Translations under genes and position numbers: made by a program
Notes under the pieces: generated by a model
Database searches by the model: none
Seen by the model: the letters and a program-made list of their open reading frames with translations, nothing else
Told to the model about the DNA's origin: nothing
Part shown: positions 32,161 through 43,804 of the stretch, piece by piece
Layout: each line of letters begins with the position of its first letter
Numbering within the stretch: position 1 is the stretch's first letter
NCBI GenBank assembly: GCA_007570785.1
Contig: ML664161.1
Coordinates: forward strand, 6,483,191 to 6,547,190
Length of the DNA stretch: 64,000 nt
DNA from: Antilocapra americana
Taxonomy: Eukaryota; Chordata; Mammalia; Artiodactyla; Antilocapridae
Reading direction: 5' to 3'

Positions 32161-32999
32161 ACCTCCCTTAAGTCAAGTTTTGCTAAAGCAGAGACAAGAT
32201 CTGACCTCACCGAAACGGTGAGGAGGTGATTCTAAGTTAACATCATTCTCCTTGGCCCGACAAAAGCCCTCAAGAAAAGATCAGCCACCCCCTGAGGAAG
32301 AAAGTTCAGTATTCTCCTGCAGACACAAGGAATCTTTGACCAACCACCTGAAGACCTGGCAGCGGCATCCCAGTCCCCACAGGCAGGAAGAAGCTGTGCT
32401 GGGTGAGCAGAAACCTTCCCATGTAGACGCCTTGCTCCCTGGGATGCAAAAGGCTGCCCTGAGATGGGAGATGAGGAAGACGGTTGGGGGAATAAAAACG
32501 GGAGGAAATCTGTGTACTAAACAAAAAAGCCTCATTGGATGAAAACCCCAGACCAGAGCAAGATTAAGGAGTCGGGAGGTTCGGAGGCCAGTTGCTGAGG
32601 TCTAAGGAGGTGGACTGGGGTCACAGCAGTGACGAGAAACAGGAAAGCATTTACAGTTATCTCAGGGCACGGGAGGCTGAAAGAAAATCAATCAGTGTAC
32701 CGACCGCTCACTGTTTGCATGGGGCACAGATCTGGGTGAGTCAGCACTTCAGTGTGACTTTAACCCCATGAAGACAACTGCTCACTGATAAGGCCATACC
32801 TTCTTTGCTACTGTGCGGCGGGGAGGATTGGCCCTGTTCACCAAAGGTTTCACTGCATGTCTGTGGCCAGGCTTTGACTTCCCCTGTTAATTATTTTATG
32901 GTGTATCTGTAACCTGCAATTATGGGGTATTATCACAAGCATTTGATTCAGAGGAACCAGAGGACCATGTTGACTAATTCAATGCCCATGTGTACACCT
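32161..32999. other. Unassigned intergenic sequence
   Basis: The 96-codon frame at 32,252-32,542 has no recognisable motif. No repeat recognised. Confidence 0.35.
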
Positions 33000-33757
33000 T
33001 TTTTTTTTCTTTTTGCCATGTCATCTTGCCAAGATGGGGAAACAGTGAAAACAGTGACAGACTTTATTTTGGGGGGCTCCAAAATCACTGCAGATGGTGA
33101 CTGCAGCCATGAAATTAAAAGATGTTTGCTCCTTGGAAGAAAAGTTATGACCAACCTAGACAGCACATTAAAAAGCAGAGACATTACTTTGCCAACAAAG
33201 GTCCATCTAGTCAAAGCTATGGTGTTTCCAATAGTCACGTATGGATGTGAGAGCTGGACTGAAGAAAGAAAGAAAGCTGAGTGCTGAAGAATTGATGCTT
33301 TTGAACTGTGGTGTTGGAGAGGTCTCTTGAGAATCCCTTGGACTACAAGGAGATCCAACCACTCCATTCTAAAGGAGATCAGTCCTGGGTGTTCATTGGA
33401 AGGACTGGTGTTGAAGCTGAAACTCCAATACTTTGGCCACCTGATGAGAAGAACTGACTCATTGGAAAAGACCCTGATGCTGGGAAAGATTGAAAGCAGG
33501 AGAAGGGGACGACAGAGGATGAGATGGTTGGATGGCATAAGGGACTCAATGGACATGAGTCTGAGTAAACTCCAGGAGTTGGCAATGGACAGGGAGGCCT
33601 GGCGTGCTGCAGTCCATGGGGTCGCAAAGAGTCGGACACGACTGAGGGACTGAACTGATGTCACATGGCACATGGGGATCTTGCTCCCTGACCAGGGATC
33701 CCGTGCCCCTGGCAGTGGAAGCCTGGAGTCTTAACCACTGGATCAGCGGGGAAGTCC
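33000..33757 (-). mobile_element. CHR-type SINE, inverted, split by a BovB
   Basis: The T-rich start (33,000-33,014) and GCCATGTC are the inverted A tail and 3' end of a CHR SINE. The rest resumes at 33,664: CATGGGGATCTTGCTCCCTGACCAGGGATCC and TCTTAACCACTGGATCAGCGGGGAAGTCC. The two pieces are collinear around an inserted BovB. Confidence 0.8.
33024..33657 (+). mobile_element. BovB (RTE-type) LINE, 3' part of the reverse-transcriptase ORF
   Basis: The reading frame (phase of 33,327) encodes recognisable C-terminal BovB ORF2 text, including LLLGRKVMTNLDSTLKSRDI, KVHLVKAMVFPIVTYGCESW and [20 protein letters not shown], ending RTRLRD just before TGA. One in-frame TGA interrupts it at 33,285-33,287, and the frame resumes unchanged after it. 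The 5' end is truncated well inside the ORF, so the element is dead. ATGTCA at 33018-33023 and 33658-33663 may be a short target duplication. BovB is the LINE whose machinery and 3' end are associated with Bov-tA SINEs. Confidence 0.93.
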
Positions 33758-33774
33758 TATGTGTACGTATTTTG

Positions 33775-33935
33775 CAGCTAACAAAGTACTTCCCATATAT
33801 TATCTCACTGAAACTCCTGCCAGTTCTGCAAAAGAAGTATTCTCTCTCTTCATTGGTACAAAAACTGAGATTGGGGACTGTCAGCAATTTGTCCAAAGTC
33901 CCATTGCAAGTGGCAGAGATAGAATTTTAATTTAG
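33775..33935 (-). mobile_element. MIR SINE, inverted
   Basis: ACTTCCCATATATTATCTCACTG...AAACTGAGATTGGGG...AATTTGTCCAAAGTCCC...GTGGCAGAGATAGAATT is the antisense MIR core. Confidence 0.75.
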
Positions 33936-35077
33936 ATCCGACAATGTGACATGGCCCTGAGGAAAGAAATTCAGAAATAAGAGAGGACAATTGTGGGAAT
34001 ACACTGGAATAGAGAAGAAGGTCCCTATGACAGCTGTAAAACTATTTCAAGGAGAAATGAAGACAAATTAGAATTAAGCTCTCTTTTAATTATACATTTA
34101 CCAGTGATCTGTCATTGGGAAAGAACTAATACATAGAGTATCAATTTTCAGTAAATATAAATGGCAAATAAGGCATTTAATGAATTGCAAATGACAGTGT
34201 TTCTAAGAGTAGTTATCAATCACAAGTAAAGGCCTCCCCATTTATTAATCATATATTTCATTTCAGCAAAGATTTTAACAGAATGGCTTGAAGAGAATCC
34301 AGGGATGCTGCAGATGGTGACCAGGAAGGTAGGCATGAAAAATAAAACTTCTATTTTATCCATTTAAAATGTGAGGAGGAGACAAGGAAGAAGGAAAATA
34401 CTTGCAAATGGGATTTAAAATGTATCGGGTAACTGATGAAACATTAAGAAAACTGCATATTCATCAACTAGAAGGTATGTTCTCGGGCCAACTAAGAACA
34501 AAAAAAGTGAAAAGGAAAGACTCTTGGCCAGAAGTAAAGAGCAGTCCAGAAAAGACAAAGAGAAAAAGGACAGCGGGCTGGAAGAGTCGACATGGTTATG
34601 GAAAGGCCTCCAAGTTTGCCAAACTCCCCTAGAGAGGGAGCCATCAATTCACACAGTTTCAGGTATTTTCCCTAGCCAGAATGTTATTCAAAACAAAGGC
34701 CAAAAGAACAAGTCCTTTCCCCTACCTCATCCTGCGGACCCATCTAAAAAAGTGTTACATGTCTTTGGTCAACTGACTGATTTTAACATTATTATGAAGT
34801 CTTACTAGTTTGTTCTGGATGTGGTAGTAAACCCACTCTGCAAAGGATTTAGGGCAGAGTAAAATTACCAGGGGACCATAAACCTGATAGCATCTCTCAA
34901 AGCTATTACAGAAGGCATGGTGCAAGAAAGAAGTATCTGTCATCACTGATCTGGATCAGAGCAGCAAAGCTGAAAGGGAGGGTAAGAAGTGTCTACAAAT
35001 GGTTGCTGTAATTGGCCAAACTTTGTCTTTCTTCTGATTTTGAAATTACATCATTATTTTACCCACTTATATGTTGT
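33936..35077. other. Unassigned intergenic sequence
   Basis: No repeat recognised. The Lys-rich 76-codon frame at 34,402-34,632 lies in an A-rich, purine-biased stretch and has no splice or promoter context. I treat it as chance. Confidence 0.35.
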
Positions 35078-35280
35078 TGTTTAGTCATTAAGTCTTTCCA
35101 ACTCTTTTCAGACCCCATGGACTATAGCCCATCAGGCTCCTCTGTCCATGGCATTTCCTTGGCAAGAATACTGGAGTAGGTTGCCATTTCCTTCTCCCTG
35201 GGATCTCCCTGACCCAGGATCGAACCCACTACTCTTGCATTGGCAGGTAGATTCTTGACCACTGAGCTACTAGGGAAGCC
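35078..35280 (-). mobile_element. Bov-tA SINE
   Basis: TTTAGTCATTAAGTCTTTCCAACTC, CAAGAATACTGGAGTAGGTTGCC and the inverted head GAGCTACTAGGGAAGCC. Moderately diverged, with no clear duplication. Confidence 0.93.
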
Positions 35281-37869
35281 TATGTAAACATATAGAACCC
35301 TTAATACTGCTTTTGAAACACACAGAAAGTGTAATAACAACTAGTTTTCAACTGGAAAGATCAGAAAGAAAAATAAAGTGTTAGAATTCTCAAACCTACA
35401 TACCAGGGTAGATGTGTCTGCTACCAACTCGGAAGCAAACCAAATTGCTATTTTTCTCAGGAAATCGAAGGATTCAACATCTCATTCAAATAACGCTGCA
35501 TATATGAAGCCAGAGTCTAATTAAATTACATCAGTCATCAATCTGCTTTTGCTAAACTTCCTTTCCACAGAACTGCTAATAGAGATGTGTGAATCCCCAA
35601 ATATGAATGTTTAAATATTGAACTCTTAGCACTGTGTTTTCTAAACAAATCCTCTTAGCAGCACATCCGGTTTGCTCTGCCTCGCACATCCTCTCTCCCC
35701 CACACACCTATGTTTTTCTTTCACATCCTTGCTTCTGCCGTCCAGTCTCCCCACTCACAACTCCAATAATCCAAATGGCAGAAAAGTGTGAATGAGCAAA
35801 AACCAATTTTGTTATTACTACCATTTCCTTCTGCTTACTCTCAAAACAGAAGCTGCATAAGGGAGAAATCGGTCACATATAAAATTATTAAAAGAATCCT
35901 TCATACAAAATAATCATTCCCCAAAGGGAAGCTTCCTAAACATTAACTAAGGGCACCAAGACAGCTCCGGCCTAGCCTTGGGCCTTCATCTCCCAGCAGA
36001 TCTGCTATTTTATCTCAAAAGCATTTAAGGAGATCTACAGCAGAACCAATATTTACCACAGTGAGAATGAAATGAGTAATTTCTGCATAGTGAAAAGGAT
36101 GGCCCTCTACTACAGATACTCCATTCCCAGGAAATAAGTCAAAAAACTTTCGCTGAAAGCAATGGGTTTAAAAGCTGTCTGGTAGCTAAGAAATCATTTC
36201 CCTGTACCACGTTTCTCTTAAGGGTGGCCTGGAAAAAGTTACCCTCGTCTTCCTTATTTCAAGCCTCAGTTGCAGAATAGAATCATTCTATTTTCTCTCA
36301 TTGACCATATATTTTGCTGCAAAACCCCTCTTGTGCTGCAGCTTATAATGCTCTTAAAATACACAGATTATCTCAAATATGTGTGATTCTGTAGCCCCAC
36401 TCCTGAGGCTAGAAAATTATACTCTTGGTTCCTGGCATTTTATAGTTTATATTCATCTTACACTGGCATTATAATCAAAATAAACATTCAAAACCTCTTA
36501 TGAAAACATAGCTTTATTCTCTTTTTTAAACTGAATTGCCTTATCCCTTTACACTTGGTTTGAAGAAAGTTCTAAAAATTAGAAAATGCAAGTGATCACT
36601 TTGAAAGAAAAAACAAAGGGACAATTAGATTTATCATCATTAAAATAGTGGCAGAATCCAAATTAAATTCCTTGGAGTATTTGGGTGTCATGCTTAATAA
36701 TTTTGAAACATACAATTTCAACTAAAACTGAAGGAGGGACCCTCAACTCTCCATAGATCCACACAAGAACACGTTTTATAAATACACACTCATGCCTTGT
36801 TGCTGGCTCAATTCTGTCTTTCAGTAAAGCCATTCTCCTTCACCACAAGAACACACAAATGTCTTGTATTCCTTCATGTAGCCTGTTTTGGTGTTTATCC
36901 CACTGAGCTCAACGAAACCTCCAGAACCACCAGGCACCTTGAGCTAGTGTGCACTCAGGTGCAACTGAACATACCTGGACCATCCAACAACGTCCAACAC
37001 GTTTATTTAATACATCTTCCTGTATAAGGAAGTGAGTGACTGATAGCATTGATTAAAACCAGCCAAGCATAATGGTCACTGGCATTCAACATCCAAACTT
37101 TCTAAAGCATAGCGCAATCCCCATCTGAAAACCTACTCTGCATTTTTAACATTTCTGGTTGAGACATCTATTTTTTAACAATTCATTTTCTGTTTTCCCT
37201 CCTTGCTTTCTCTGGAATTTCCAGCAGTCCCTTTGCATGAAAAGTTTGGTACAAGCATTCATGTTGGGGGTTCCAGAAAACCAAAAGATGAAAGAAACTA
37301 GCAATATTAAAGGGCACTCTCACCAGGTAGCTGTTGATTCTGTTTTTGTTTGGGTTGTTTTTGTGATTGTTTTTTATCTGAAAAGCATTATTGTCTCCTT
37401 AGAAATGACTACCAGATCAAAATGGTCAAAAAGACACCAAAGCTCCTGGACTCTCAAAAGACCATCCATTGTCTGTGATGCAGTGTCCCCAACAGTGGCT
37501 TTTCACAACTGGAAAGCTCTTGCATATTACTGCCACAAAGACCAGAAGTCATAGGCAGAAAGCAAGTCCATGGAGCTAAATGCTAAGAGAATCTTTCCAA
37601 ACTCTAACTCCGTGCTTATAAAAGTTGAGAGGAAGCCATACAATAAAAGGTATACAGTCCAGGAATTACCCTCACGGAAGCATTTGGAGCCACCTTACTG
37701 TCTTTGCTATCTCCCTAAATCATCTCCTTCTTCCCAGTTTCTTATTTCTGGGACTCACTGCTCCCACCACCTGAGCCCCACCACCATGGATTCTGATTTA
37801 ATTACTTGGGGTGGATCCCAAACACTGGTATATTTGAGCTCTCCAAGTGATTCTAACCAGCTATATTTG
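35281..37869. other. Repeat-poor intergenic block, candidate conserved non-coding DNA
   Basis: This 2.6 kb stretch is the longest in the desert half without any repeat that I can recognise. It contains homeodomain-type TCTAATTAAATTACATC (about 35,517-35,533) and several AT-rich motifs. No exon recognised; the 131-132-codon frames at 37.2-38.0 kb have no motifs and the second runs into a SINE. Confidence 0.35.
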
Positions 37870-37881
37870 AATCTTTTCTTA

Positions 37882-38092
37882 GGACTTCTCTGGTGGCTCA
37901 GTGGTAAAGAAACCACTTGCCAATGCAGGGCAAGCGGGTTCAATCCCTGGGTCACAAAGAACTCCTAGAGAAGGAAATGGCAACCCACCCAGTATTCTTG
38001 CCTGGGAAATCCCATGGACAGAGGAGCCTGGCGGGCTACAGTCCGTAGGGTCACAAAAGAGTCGGACATGACTTAGTGACTAAAACAAAAAT
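37882..38092 (+). mobile_element. Bov-tA SINE with 12-bp target-site duplication
   Basis: GGACTTCTCTGGTGGCTCAGTGG to GAGTCGGACATGACTTAGTGAC. AATCTT(T/C)TCTTA at 37870-37881 and 38093-38104 has one mismatch. There is a deletion after CCCTGGGTCA, in place of the usual GGAAGATCCCC. Confidence 0.94.
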
Positions 38093-38104
38093 AATCTTCT
38101 CTTA

Positions 38105-38989
38105 ACTTGTCCACTACCCTGTCCCACAAAATAAAAAACAAACAAAAAAACAGACTAGGTCTGAGACCTTATTAGCCCTCCCCTTATTTAATTCCCACAG
38201 ATTATTCAATGATACATCTAGTCAAATACTTTATCACAAGATCCAAGTGATTTGGCTATCAAAACAAAGTTGAGGACTTGCTTTCAGATGCGACGCACAG
38301 AGGAAAGACTCATAAAGTTGGGGCTGGCTTTTCTTTCCTTAAAAACATGCTGGTGACCTTGGGCAAATTTACAGTCACAGTGCATTATTCAGAAAATGGG
38401 AATTTGAATCCAGCACCATTGACTAGTGAGCTGTAAGGTGTAATTAGCTTGTGATTTCAGACAATTAAGTGACAAAGTCTCTCCTAAGACATTCATTGAA
38501 CAAAGATGTGTAGAGCTGCCTAAACAAAACTAAAAACATAAAGTGATGGAAAATCACACTGCAGATAACTCTGGGAACAAAATGGAAGACAGGAAGATAA
38601 CCAGCCCTTGTCACAAAAGAGATTACTTATATCAACTGTGGCAAAACCCCCTTTACTGAGAATTGTATGAAATTATTTCTTGAAATGAAGGTGCCCTCTA
38701 TGAAAAATCTTATTATCTTTATGAGCTCTGGAATGCCCAGGCAATGTCATGTTCCACTTTTATTTCTGAATGAAAAAAAAAAGGCACTGGAATGTTCAGA
38801 TTAAGTAAATTCTTAGGCTTTGGTGTAAAGCAAATCCAGGCTGGGTCCTAGCTCTGTGCTCAGAACTGAAAGGCCTGGAGCAAGCAACCAGTGTATCCCA
38901 AGTGCCCTCACCACAAAACCAGGATAACAAAACAGAGGTGTGAGAGCTGACCTCGTAACACATGAACATTCAGTACTCGTCATTAGTAC
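38105..38989. other. Unassigned intergenic sequence
   Basis: No recognisable element. Confidence 0.4.
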
Positions 38990-39095
38990 CATTACTTGTT
39001 GTTTTGTAAATTATGTCCATTTTACAGATGAAGCATCTAAGGTGCAGAGAGGCTGAGTAGTTTGTCCACGGCCACACAGCTTGGTAGTAATAGCG
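38990..39095 (-). mobile_element. MIR SINE, inverted
   Basis: TATGTCCATTTTACAGATGAAGCATCTAAGGTGCAGAGAGGCTGAGTAGTTTGTCCACGGCCACACAGCT is a clear antisense MIR core. Confidence 0.85.
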
Positions 39096-39189
39096 CCTAA
39101 ACAATGTGGCTCTGGAATCTACATGCCTAATCCCTTCTAGCATTTTTAACATTCTGTAATTTTAGAACCATATAAATTTACACAGTTCG

Positions 39190-39380
39190 TTACAATTTAC
39201 AAAAGCTTACACATGTTATCTCATTTTTGACATTACTAGCATGGAGGAAGCCAAAGCAGAGGCACTGTTCCTGTCTTATACTTGAGGACGTTGAGCTCAA
39301 AGAGTCAGTACCCTGCCCAAGGACACCAGGCTGATGAGTAGCAAAGCTGGGACTCAAGCTATGTTTTGATACTCTGGTGA
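39190..39380 (-). mobile_element. MIR SINE, inverted (second copy)
   Basis: TTACACATGTTATCTCATTTTTGAC, GAGGACGTTGAGCTCAAAGAG, CCCTGCCCAAGGACACCAGG and AGTAGCAAAGCTGGGACTC follow antisense MIR with insertions and deletions. Confidence 0.7.
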
Positions 39381-40224
39381 ACATCATCCATCAGAAAACA
39401 TGCCTATGGTACCAAAATATTCTGAACTTTTGAGATGAACACACCTAAGAAAAACATAAGCGTCTATCTTCTAAGTAGACAGGGTTTAAAATGCTGCAGA
39501 CAGCATTTTCTTCTTAGGAAAATTATTACTAATTGTCAACTCTACATAATGAAATGTTATGATATCATCCAGGCAAATTGTGTGACAGTGAAAGAAGGAA
39601 ATAAATGGTTGTGTTCCACATAACCTGGAAGCAGTCTCCCAGTCCTGGCCTATGCCACAGATTCACTTGGAAGGTTTCCTAAAATGCAGCTCATCATATT
39701 AGGTATCACAGTATTTTCTTTTCTTAAGAGTAAAACCCTGGTGCCTGAGAGATTATTATAACTCAAGGGCAGGAAGAGAGATCTGATCCACAGATCATAA
39801 GGCCCTTTGAAAGCCCTCGATGCATAATATTTTTTACCTTGACATTTCCCATCCTCTTCAGATTCATCTACCCAGTATTTTTAGGCCAAAAGAAACAAAG
39901 ACACAGTACTACAACATCTTTCCTGGTGTTTTAATGTTGCAGTAAGGATGCTTAGATCTCTATCATCATATGCATTCAGGTAAATGGGGAATCTGCTCAG
40001 GGTTTCAAACTGTACCTAGCAGTAATGATGTTGGATGCACCGACTTCTCTGCCAAGCCTAGCAGCTGGAAAATTAGCTTAGACACACATACACAGAGCAC
40101 AGCAAGATGTTTAGCAAAGTGAATTGGATGAGAGGGCCATGCTTTTTATTTGATTTCTGTTTTATAAACAACATAATCACATGCCAACCTGAGCAGGACC
40201 ATTTCTCTGAGCTCCTGTCAATCT
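39381..40224. other. Unassigned intergenic sequence
   Basis: A short hAT-like patch around 39,640-39,700 (CACAGATTCACTTGGAAGG...AAAATGCAGCTC) is possible. Nothing else recognised. Confidence 0.35.
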
Positions 40225-40415
40225 TTGGAATAAAAACTGATTGACCTTTTCCAGCCCTGCCACTGCTGAGTTTTCCACACTTGCTGGCATATTGAGTGCA
40301 GCACTTTAAGGGCATCATCTTTTAGGATTTTAAATAGCTCAGCTAGAATTCCATCATCTCCACCAGCTTTATTCATAGTAATGCTCCCTAAGACCCACTT
40401 GCAATCTTGGGATAG
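40225..40415 (-). mobile_element. BovB LINE internal fragment (reverse-transcriptase region)
   Basis: On the minus strand the frame ending at 40,218 encodes ALKVLHSICQQVWKTQQWQG, preceded by a KAGGDDGILAELFKILKD-like segment. This is the conserved BovB region just before the catalytic palm of the reverse transcriptase. Both ends are truncated and there is no BovB 3' terminus here, so it is a remnant of a larger, partly deleted copy. Confidence 0.88.
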
Positions 40416-41089
40416 CACTATCTTCTATTGGACGAATGTTGAGCCTAAAAGCAAGGTGCACCTTTTGAAACCATGAGGATTTCAGTTTGGGCATCAGATC
40501 TTTGCTCTCAGATACAGCTTCAGGTAGCAAGGTGTTAGAGGAAACTCTTGGAGAGTCTCCGGAAAGAACTTCTTCTTGATCTGTGATTGGAAAGCTTGTT
40601 CTAGCTGCACCAGAGATAAAATACACTAAAGTGGTGAGTGAGGGAAGAGCATTTCCTTCAGTTGCAGACGGAAGGCTGTGGGGCTAGCGCCTCAAGCACT
40701 CTGCATCTTACTACACTCCTACAATCAGCTTTCAGTGTTTCCCTAACCACAGATAAATGTGACTGGAGTGGGGCGGGGGATCTTTCAGGAAGCATTTAAC
40801 TGCAACATTTAATATACAAATGTCCTCCATCCTAGGCATTTGAAGGCTCAGAAGATAAATTTAGAAATGTGTCTTTAAATGCATTATACTCATACAAACT
40901 CTAAACCCTCAAATTTGAAACAAGTCTTTTTCTGAGCTTGGAGAGGTTCAAGAATGTTTTGTCAGAAAAGATGTAAAACAAGGTACTCCGTTGGCCATGT
41001 ACCACTGTCCAGACGGTTGTGACTCAACCACAGTAGGGCTGTGATCCTTGGGCATACCCTGAGCCCACTGTACTGAGACATCTGTCCAC
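40416..41089. other. Unassigned intergenic sequence
   Basis: No recognisable element. Confidence 0.4.
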
Positions 41090-41240
41090 ATGTTCTGTCT
41101 CTCCCAAAAGACTGTAAGTTCTTCAAGGGCAGGAAACTGATTTTATTTCTCTTTGTACTCTCATTCCCAACACCATGCTTGGCTCAGGCTATTAAAAAGG
41201 TGTCCAATAACTATTTGTTTAACTGGACTGAATTATGTGT
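41090..41240 (+). mobile_element. L2 LINE 3' end
   Basis: AAGACTGTAAGTTCTTCAAGGGCAGGAAACTGATTTTATTTC...CCCAACACCATGCTTGGCTCAGG...GTGTCCAATAACTATTTG follows the L2 tail (TGTAAGCTCCATGAGGGCAGGGAC...CAATAAATATTTG). Confidence 0.8.
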
Positions 41241-41549
41241 CCAGAAACCTAATTTGCTCTCTGATGCTGCCACCAACCTAGAGTTTACAGATCAAACCCT
41301 AAACTCCCACCCCCTCCATCTATAAAAGGAGATACACAAAAACTTTTGTACTGACCCATAGGCTGTAGAGCCAACTAAAAATGTACATGGTATCTGTGAG
41401 TGCACTGGACAAAATGAAGTCAATGACAATACTTTGACATCTCGTCTGCTTTTGCCCTAGGTCAGAGAACCAGGCAGATGGAATACACTAGCTGTAAGTG
41501 TCAAACTGGCTCACTTCAAACACTCAAACAACATTCTCGTCATATCACT

Positions 41550-41734
41550 CTCTGCTCTAATGTCACCTCCTCAGAGAGGTCGTCTCTGACCATGCTTCTA
41601 AAATAAGTCCTGGGTGCTCTCTAGCAAATTACCCTACTTTATCTTCCTCAGACCACAAGTCAACATCTGAAAGTATCTGACCATTCACATTTATTTCCCT
41701 TGGAATGGGAACTCCATGTGGGCAGGGGCCTTGC

Positions 41735-41737
<3 letters not shown>
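41550..41737 (+). mobile_element. L2 LINE fragment ending at a microsatellite
   Basis: TCACCTCCTCAGAGAGGTCGTCTCTGACC...TACTTTATCTTCCTCAG...GGGAACTCCATGTGGGCAGGGGCC is L2 up to the point where a GT repeat replaces the rest of the tail. Confidence 0.8.
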
Positions 41738-41781
<44 letters not shown>

Positions 41782-41791
41782 NNNNNNNNNN

Positions 41792-41842
<51 letters not shown>

Positions 41843-41847
41843 CACGC
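41738..41847. repeat. Long (GT)n-(CG)n microsatellite with a 10-N assembly gap
   Basis: GT units run from 41,738 to the gap (41,782-41,791), resume after it, and end in TGTGCGCGCGCACGC. The 10 N imply that the assembler could not fix the allele length. The whole tract alternates purine and pyrimidine. Confidence 0.98.
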
Positions 41848-42281
41848 TGCCATCTTCCCTTCACCTAGAATTACAGAACAGTTGCTAAATGAATGCATAA
41901 GTAATAGTCCCCAACAGTTAAGTATTTATAAGGGTCTGGTTTTGTTTTCAAGTATCTTGAATGGAAACCATCAGCATTAACATGTAAGTAATTTAGTGAG
42001 GCAAGCAATGACCTCCACATCTGACAGGTATTAAGAGAAATGAAGCATGGTATTATTGTCAAATGGAAGACCTCCAATGTTTGGAATGGCACTGCAGTTT
42101 GCTAAGTGTGTGGCTTCACAATGTTAGCAAAGTTAGCAAAGTATATGTGAAGAGTCAGGCATAGAATTCAGTATTCCAGGTTCATGAAACCACAATGTAG
42201 TCATTGATAACCAGCAACAGGCACACAGTGGTCTTTCTCTCAGTTAATAAACCATTATCAGGGGTATATGTATGTCTGTCA

Positions 42282-42399
42282 TGGAGAAGGAAATGGCAAC
42301 CCACTCCAGTATTCTTGCCTGGAGAATCCCAGGAACAAAGGAGCCTATGGGGTCGCACAGAGTTGGACAGGACCAAAGAGACTTAGCAGCAGCAGCAGC
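42282..42399 (+). mobile_element. Truncated BOV-A2-type SINE with (AGC)n tail
   Basis: It starts in mid-element (TGGAGAAGGAAATGGCAACCC), has the BovA 3' part and ends in AGCAGCAGCAGC. ATGTATGT(C/T)TGTCA at 42268-42281 and 42400-42413 (14 bp, one mismatch) shows it inserted without its tRNA head. Confidence 0.94.
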
Positions 42400-42413
42400 A
42401 TGTATGTTTGTCA

Positions 42414-43261
42414 AGTGCTGATGTTCAATATTTTCAGGAAAGTGTGTGTTTCTAGGATTTTGTTCATTGTGCCTTTTATATACTAGGCGCTCAATAACTA
42501 TTTATTGAGTTGATTTGATTGATCTCCTTTAAAATATGCTTTAAAAAAGTTAACAAGAGTGATGCCCCATGGAACAACTTTTATGCATCCATTAAAAAAA
42601 ATTTTGAATTTGGAACAAATACTGTACTCTAAGGAACCCAAATTGCAAAGTAAATTAATTCTTAAAAATATTTATATGACTAAATTTTGATCCCTTGAAT
42701 GGTGCCTTTTCAAATCTAGTCTAAAATGTCTGGTGTGTTTTTAATCTGATCTAATCCAGTGAGTTTTAATAGGCAAAGTTGTTGCCACTGGAACCAAAAC
42801 CCAGCTATTTCATTTTTGTAACCTTCTGTGTAAAGGAATGGGCTGAACTAATTTTTTCTGAATTTTTTATATTTAGTCAACAACATCATTGCCAAAGAAA
42901 ACCACTTTTCATAAGTCTTTCTATCCTGGTTTATAACTTACAATCAAAAACTGGAATTTTGCATCTGATGGGCTTTAGTGTGTAACATTATACTGTCAAA
43001 CTTTTGATGCTATAGTGAAAAGTAAGAGATAATTTCCATTATAAAAAATTTCCCATAGTATGGTTACCCAGTGAAAAACATTTTCCTATAAAAATGATCT
43101 TTCCAATTCATAGGTTAGAAATTATTGTTAGTAATTTTTTAAAAAGCATCAAAAAATTTTTTATTGGCTTTAAATAAACTTCTGCATTTGCCTAGTCCCA
43201 TCAGTTGGTTGCTGCATACACAATGAGGTAAAAAATGTACATGCATGAGGACATATGTATT
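42414..43261. other. Unassigned AT-rich sequence
   Basis: AGGCGCTCAATAACTATTTATTGAG at about 42,486-42,510 is a possible L2 tail remnant. Otherwise nothing recognised. Confidence 0.4.
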
Positions 43262-43338
43262 CCTGCGGCTAATCCATGTTGATGTATGGCAGAAGCCAAC
43301 ACAATATTGTAAAGCAATTATCCTCCAATTAAAACAAA
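43262..43338 (+). mobile_element. L1 3'-tail fragment
   Basis: CTAATCCATGTTGATGTATGGCAGAAGCCAACACAATATTGTAAAGCAATTATCCTCCAATTAAAA is the terminal L1 3' UTR. It is the same family as the tails at 17.76 kb and 20.55 kb. Confidence 0.85.
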
Positions 43339-43804
43339 AGTTCATGCAAATAAATTGTAATTTCAAAACAAAAACTTGAGATTTGAAACCCTGACAACTT
43401 ACTTGTTCTTTTTTTGTTTGTTTTCTTACTTGTTCTTATACAGTTAGGGGTATGTGAACTGATTTCAGCTACAGCCTATGCTGAACAGCAGGAGAAAGTA
43501 GAAATAGGTCATAAATATGAGGTCCAAAACAATCCAGGAAACTTGAAATGTCACTGATATATCACAGTGGATCTCACAAAGATGTACCTTAGCTCTGGGC
43601 TTCGACCCTTGGACCTCAGCGGGTAAAGATGCTTGGAAATCTGATCTGTCCTGACAGGGTGAGGCAACCCTCCATGACCTTCCCAAAGCCCCACTGTGTT
43701 TGAGGCTCAAGGGCCAGCACACTTCACCCTGAACTGTGAGCTTCCTTTAATTGTACACTTCACTTTCATTTTCCCTTAGAGTCCTGGGCTGGGGAACTTC
43801 TCTG

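Noticed and set aside
32948..33673. 241-codon minus frame
   Set aside because: It is the antisense shadow of the BovB reverse-transcriptase region on the plus strand.
38400..38430. Possible RE1/NRSE silencer site (CCAGCACCATTGAC)
   Set aside because: Only the left half fits the RE1 consensus; the right half lacks the required GGMSAG-type core.
41629..41980. Frames with Val/Cys or His/Thr repeats and X residues
   Set aside because: Translations of the GT microsatellite across the N gap.
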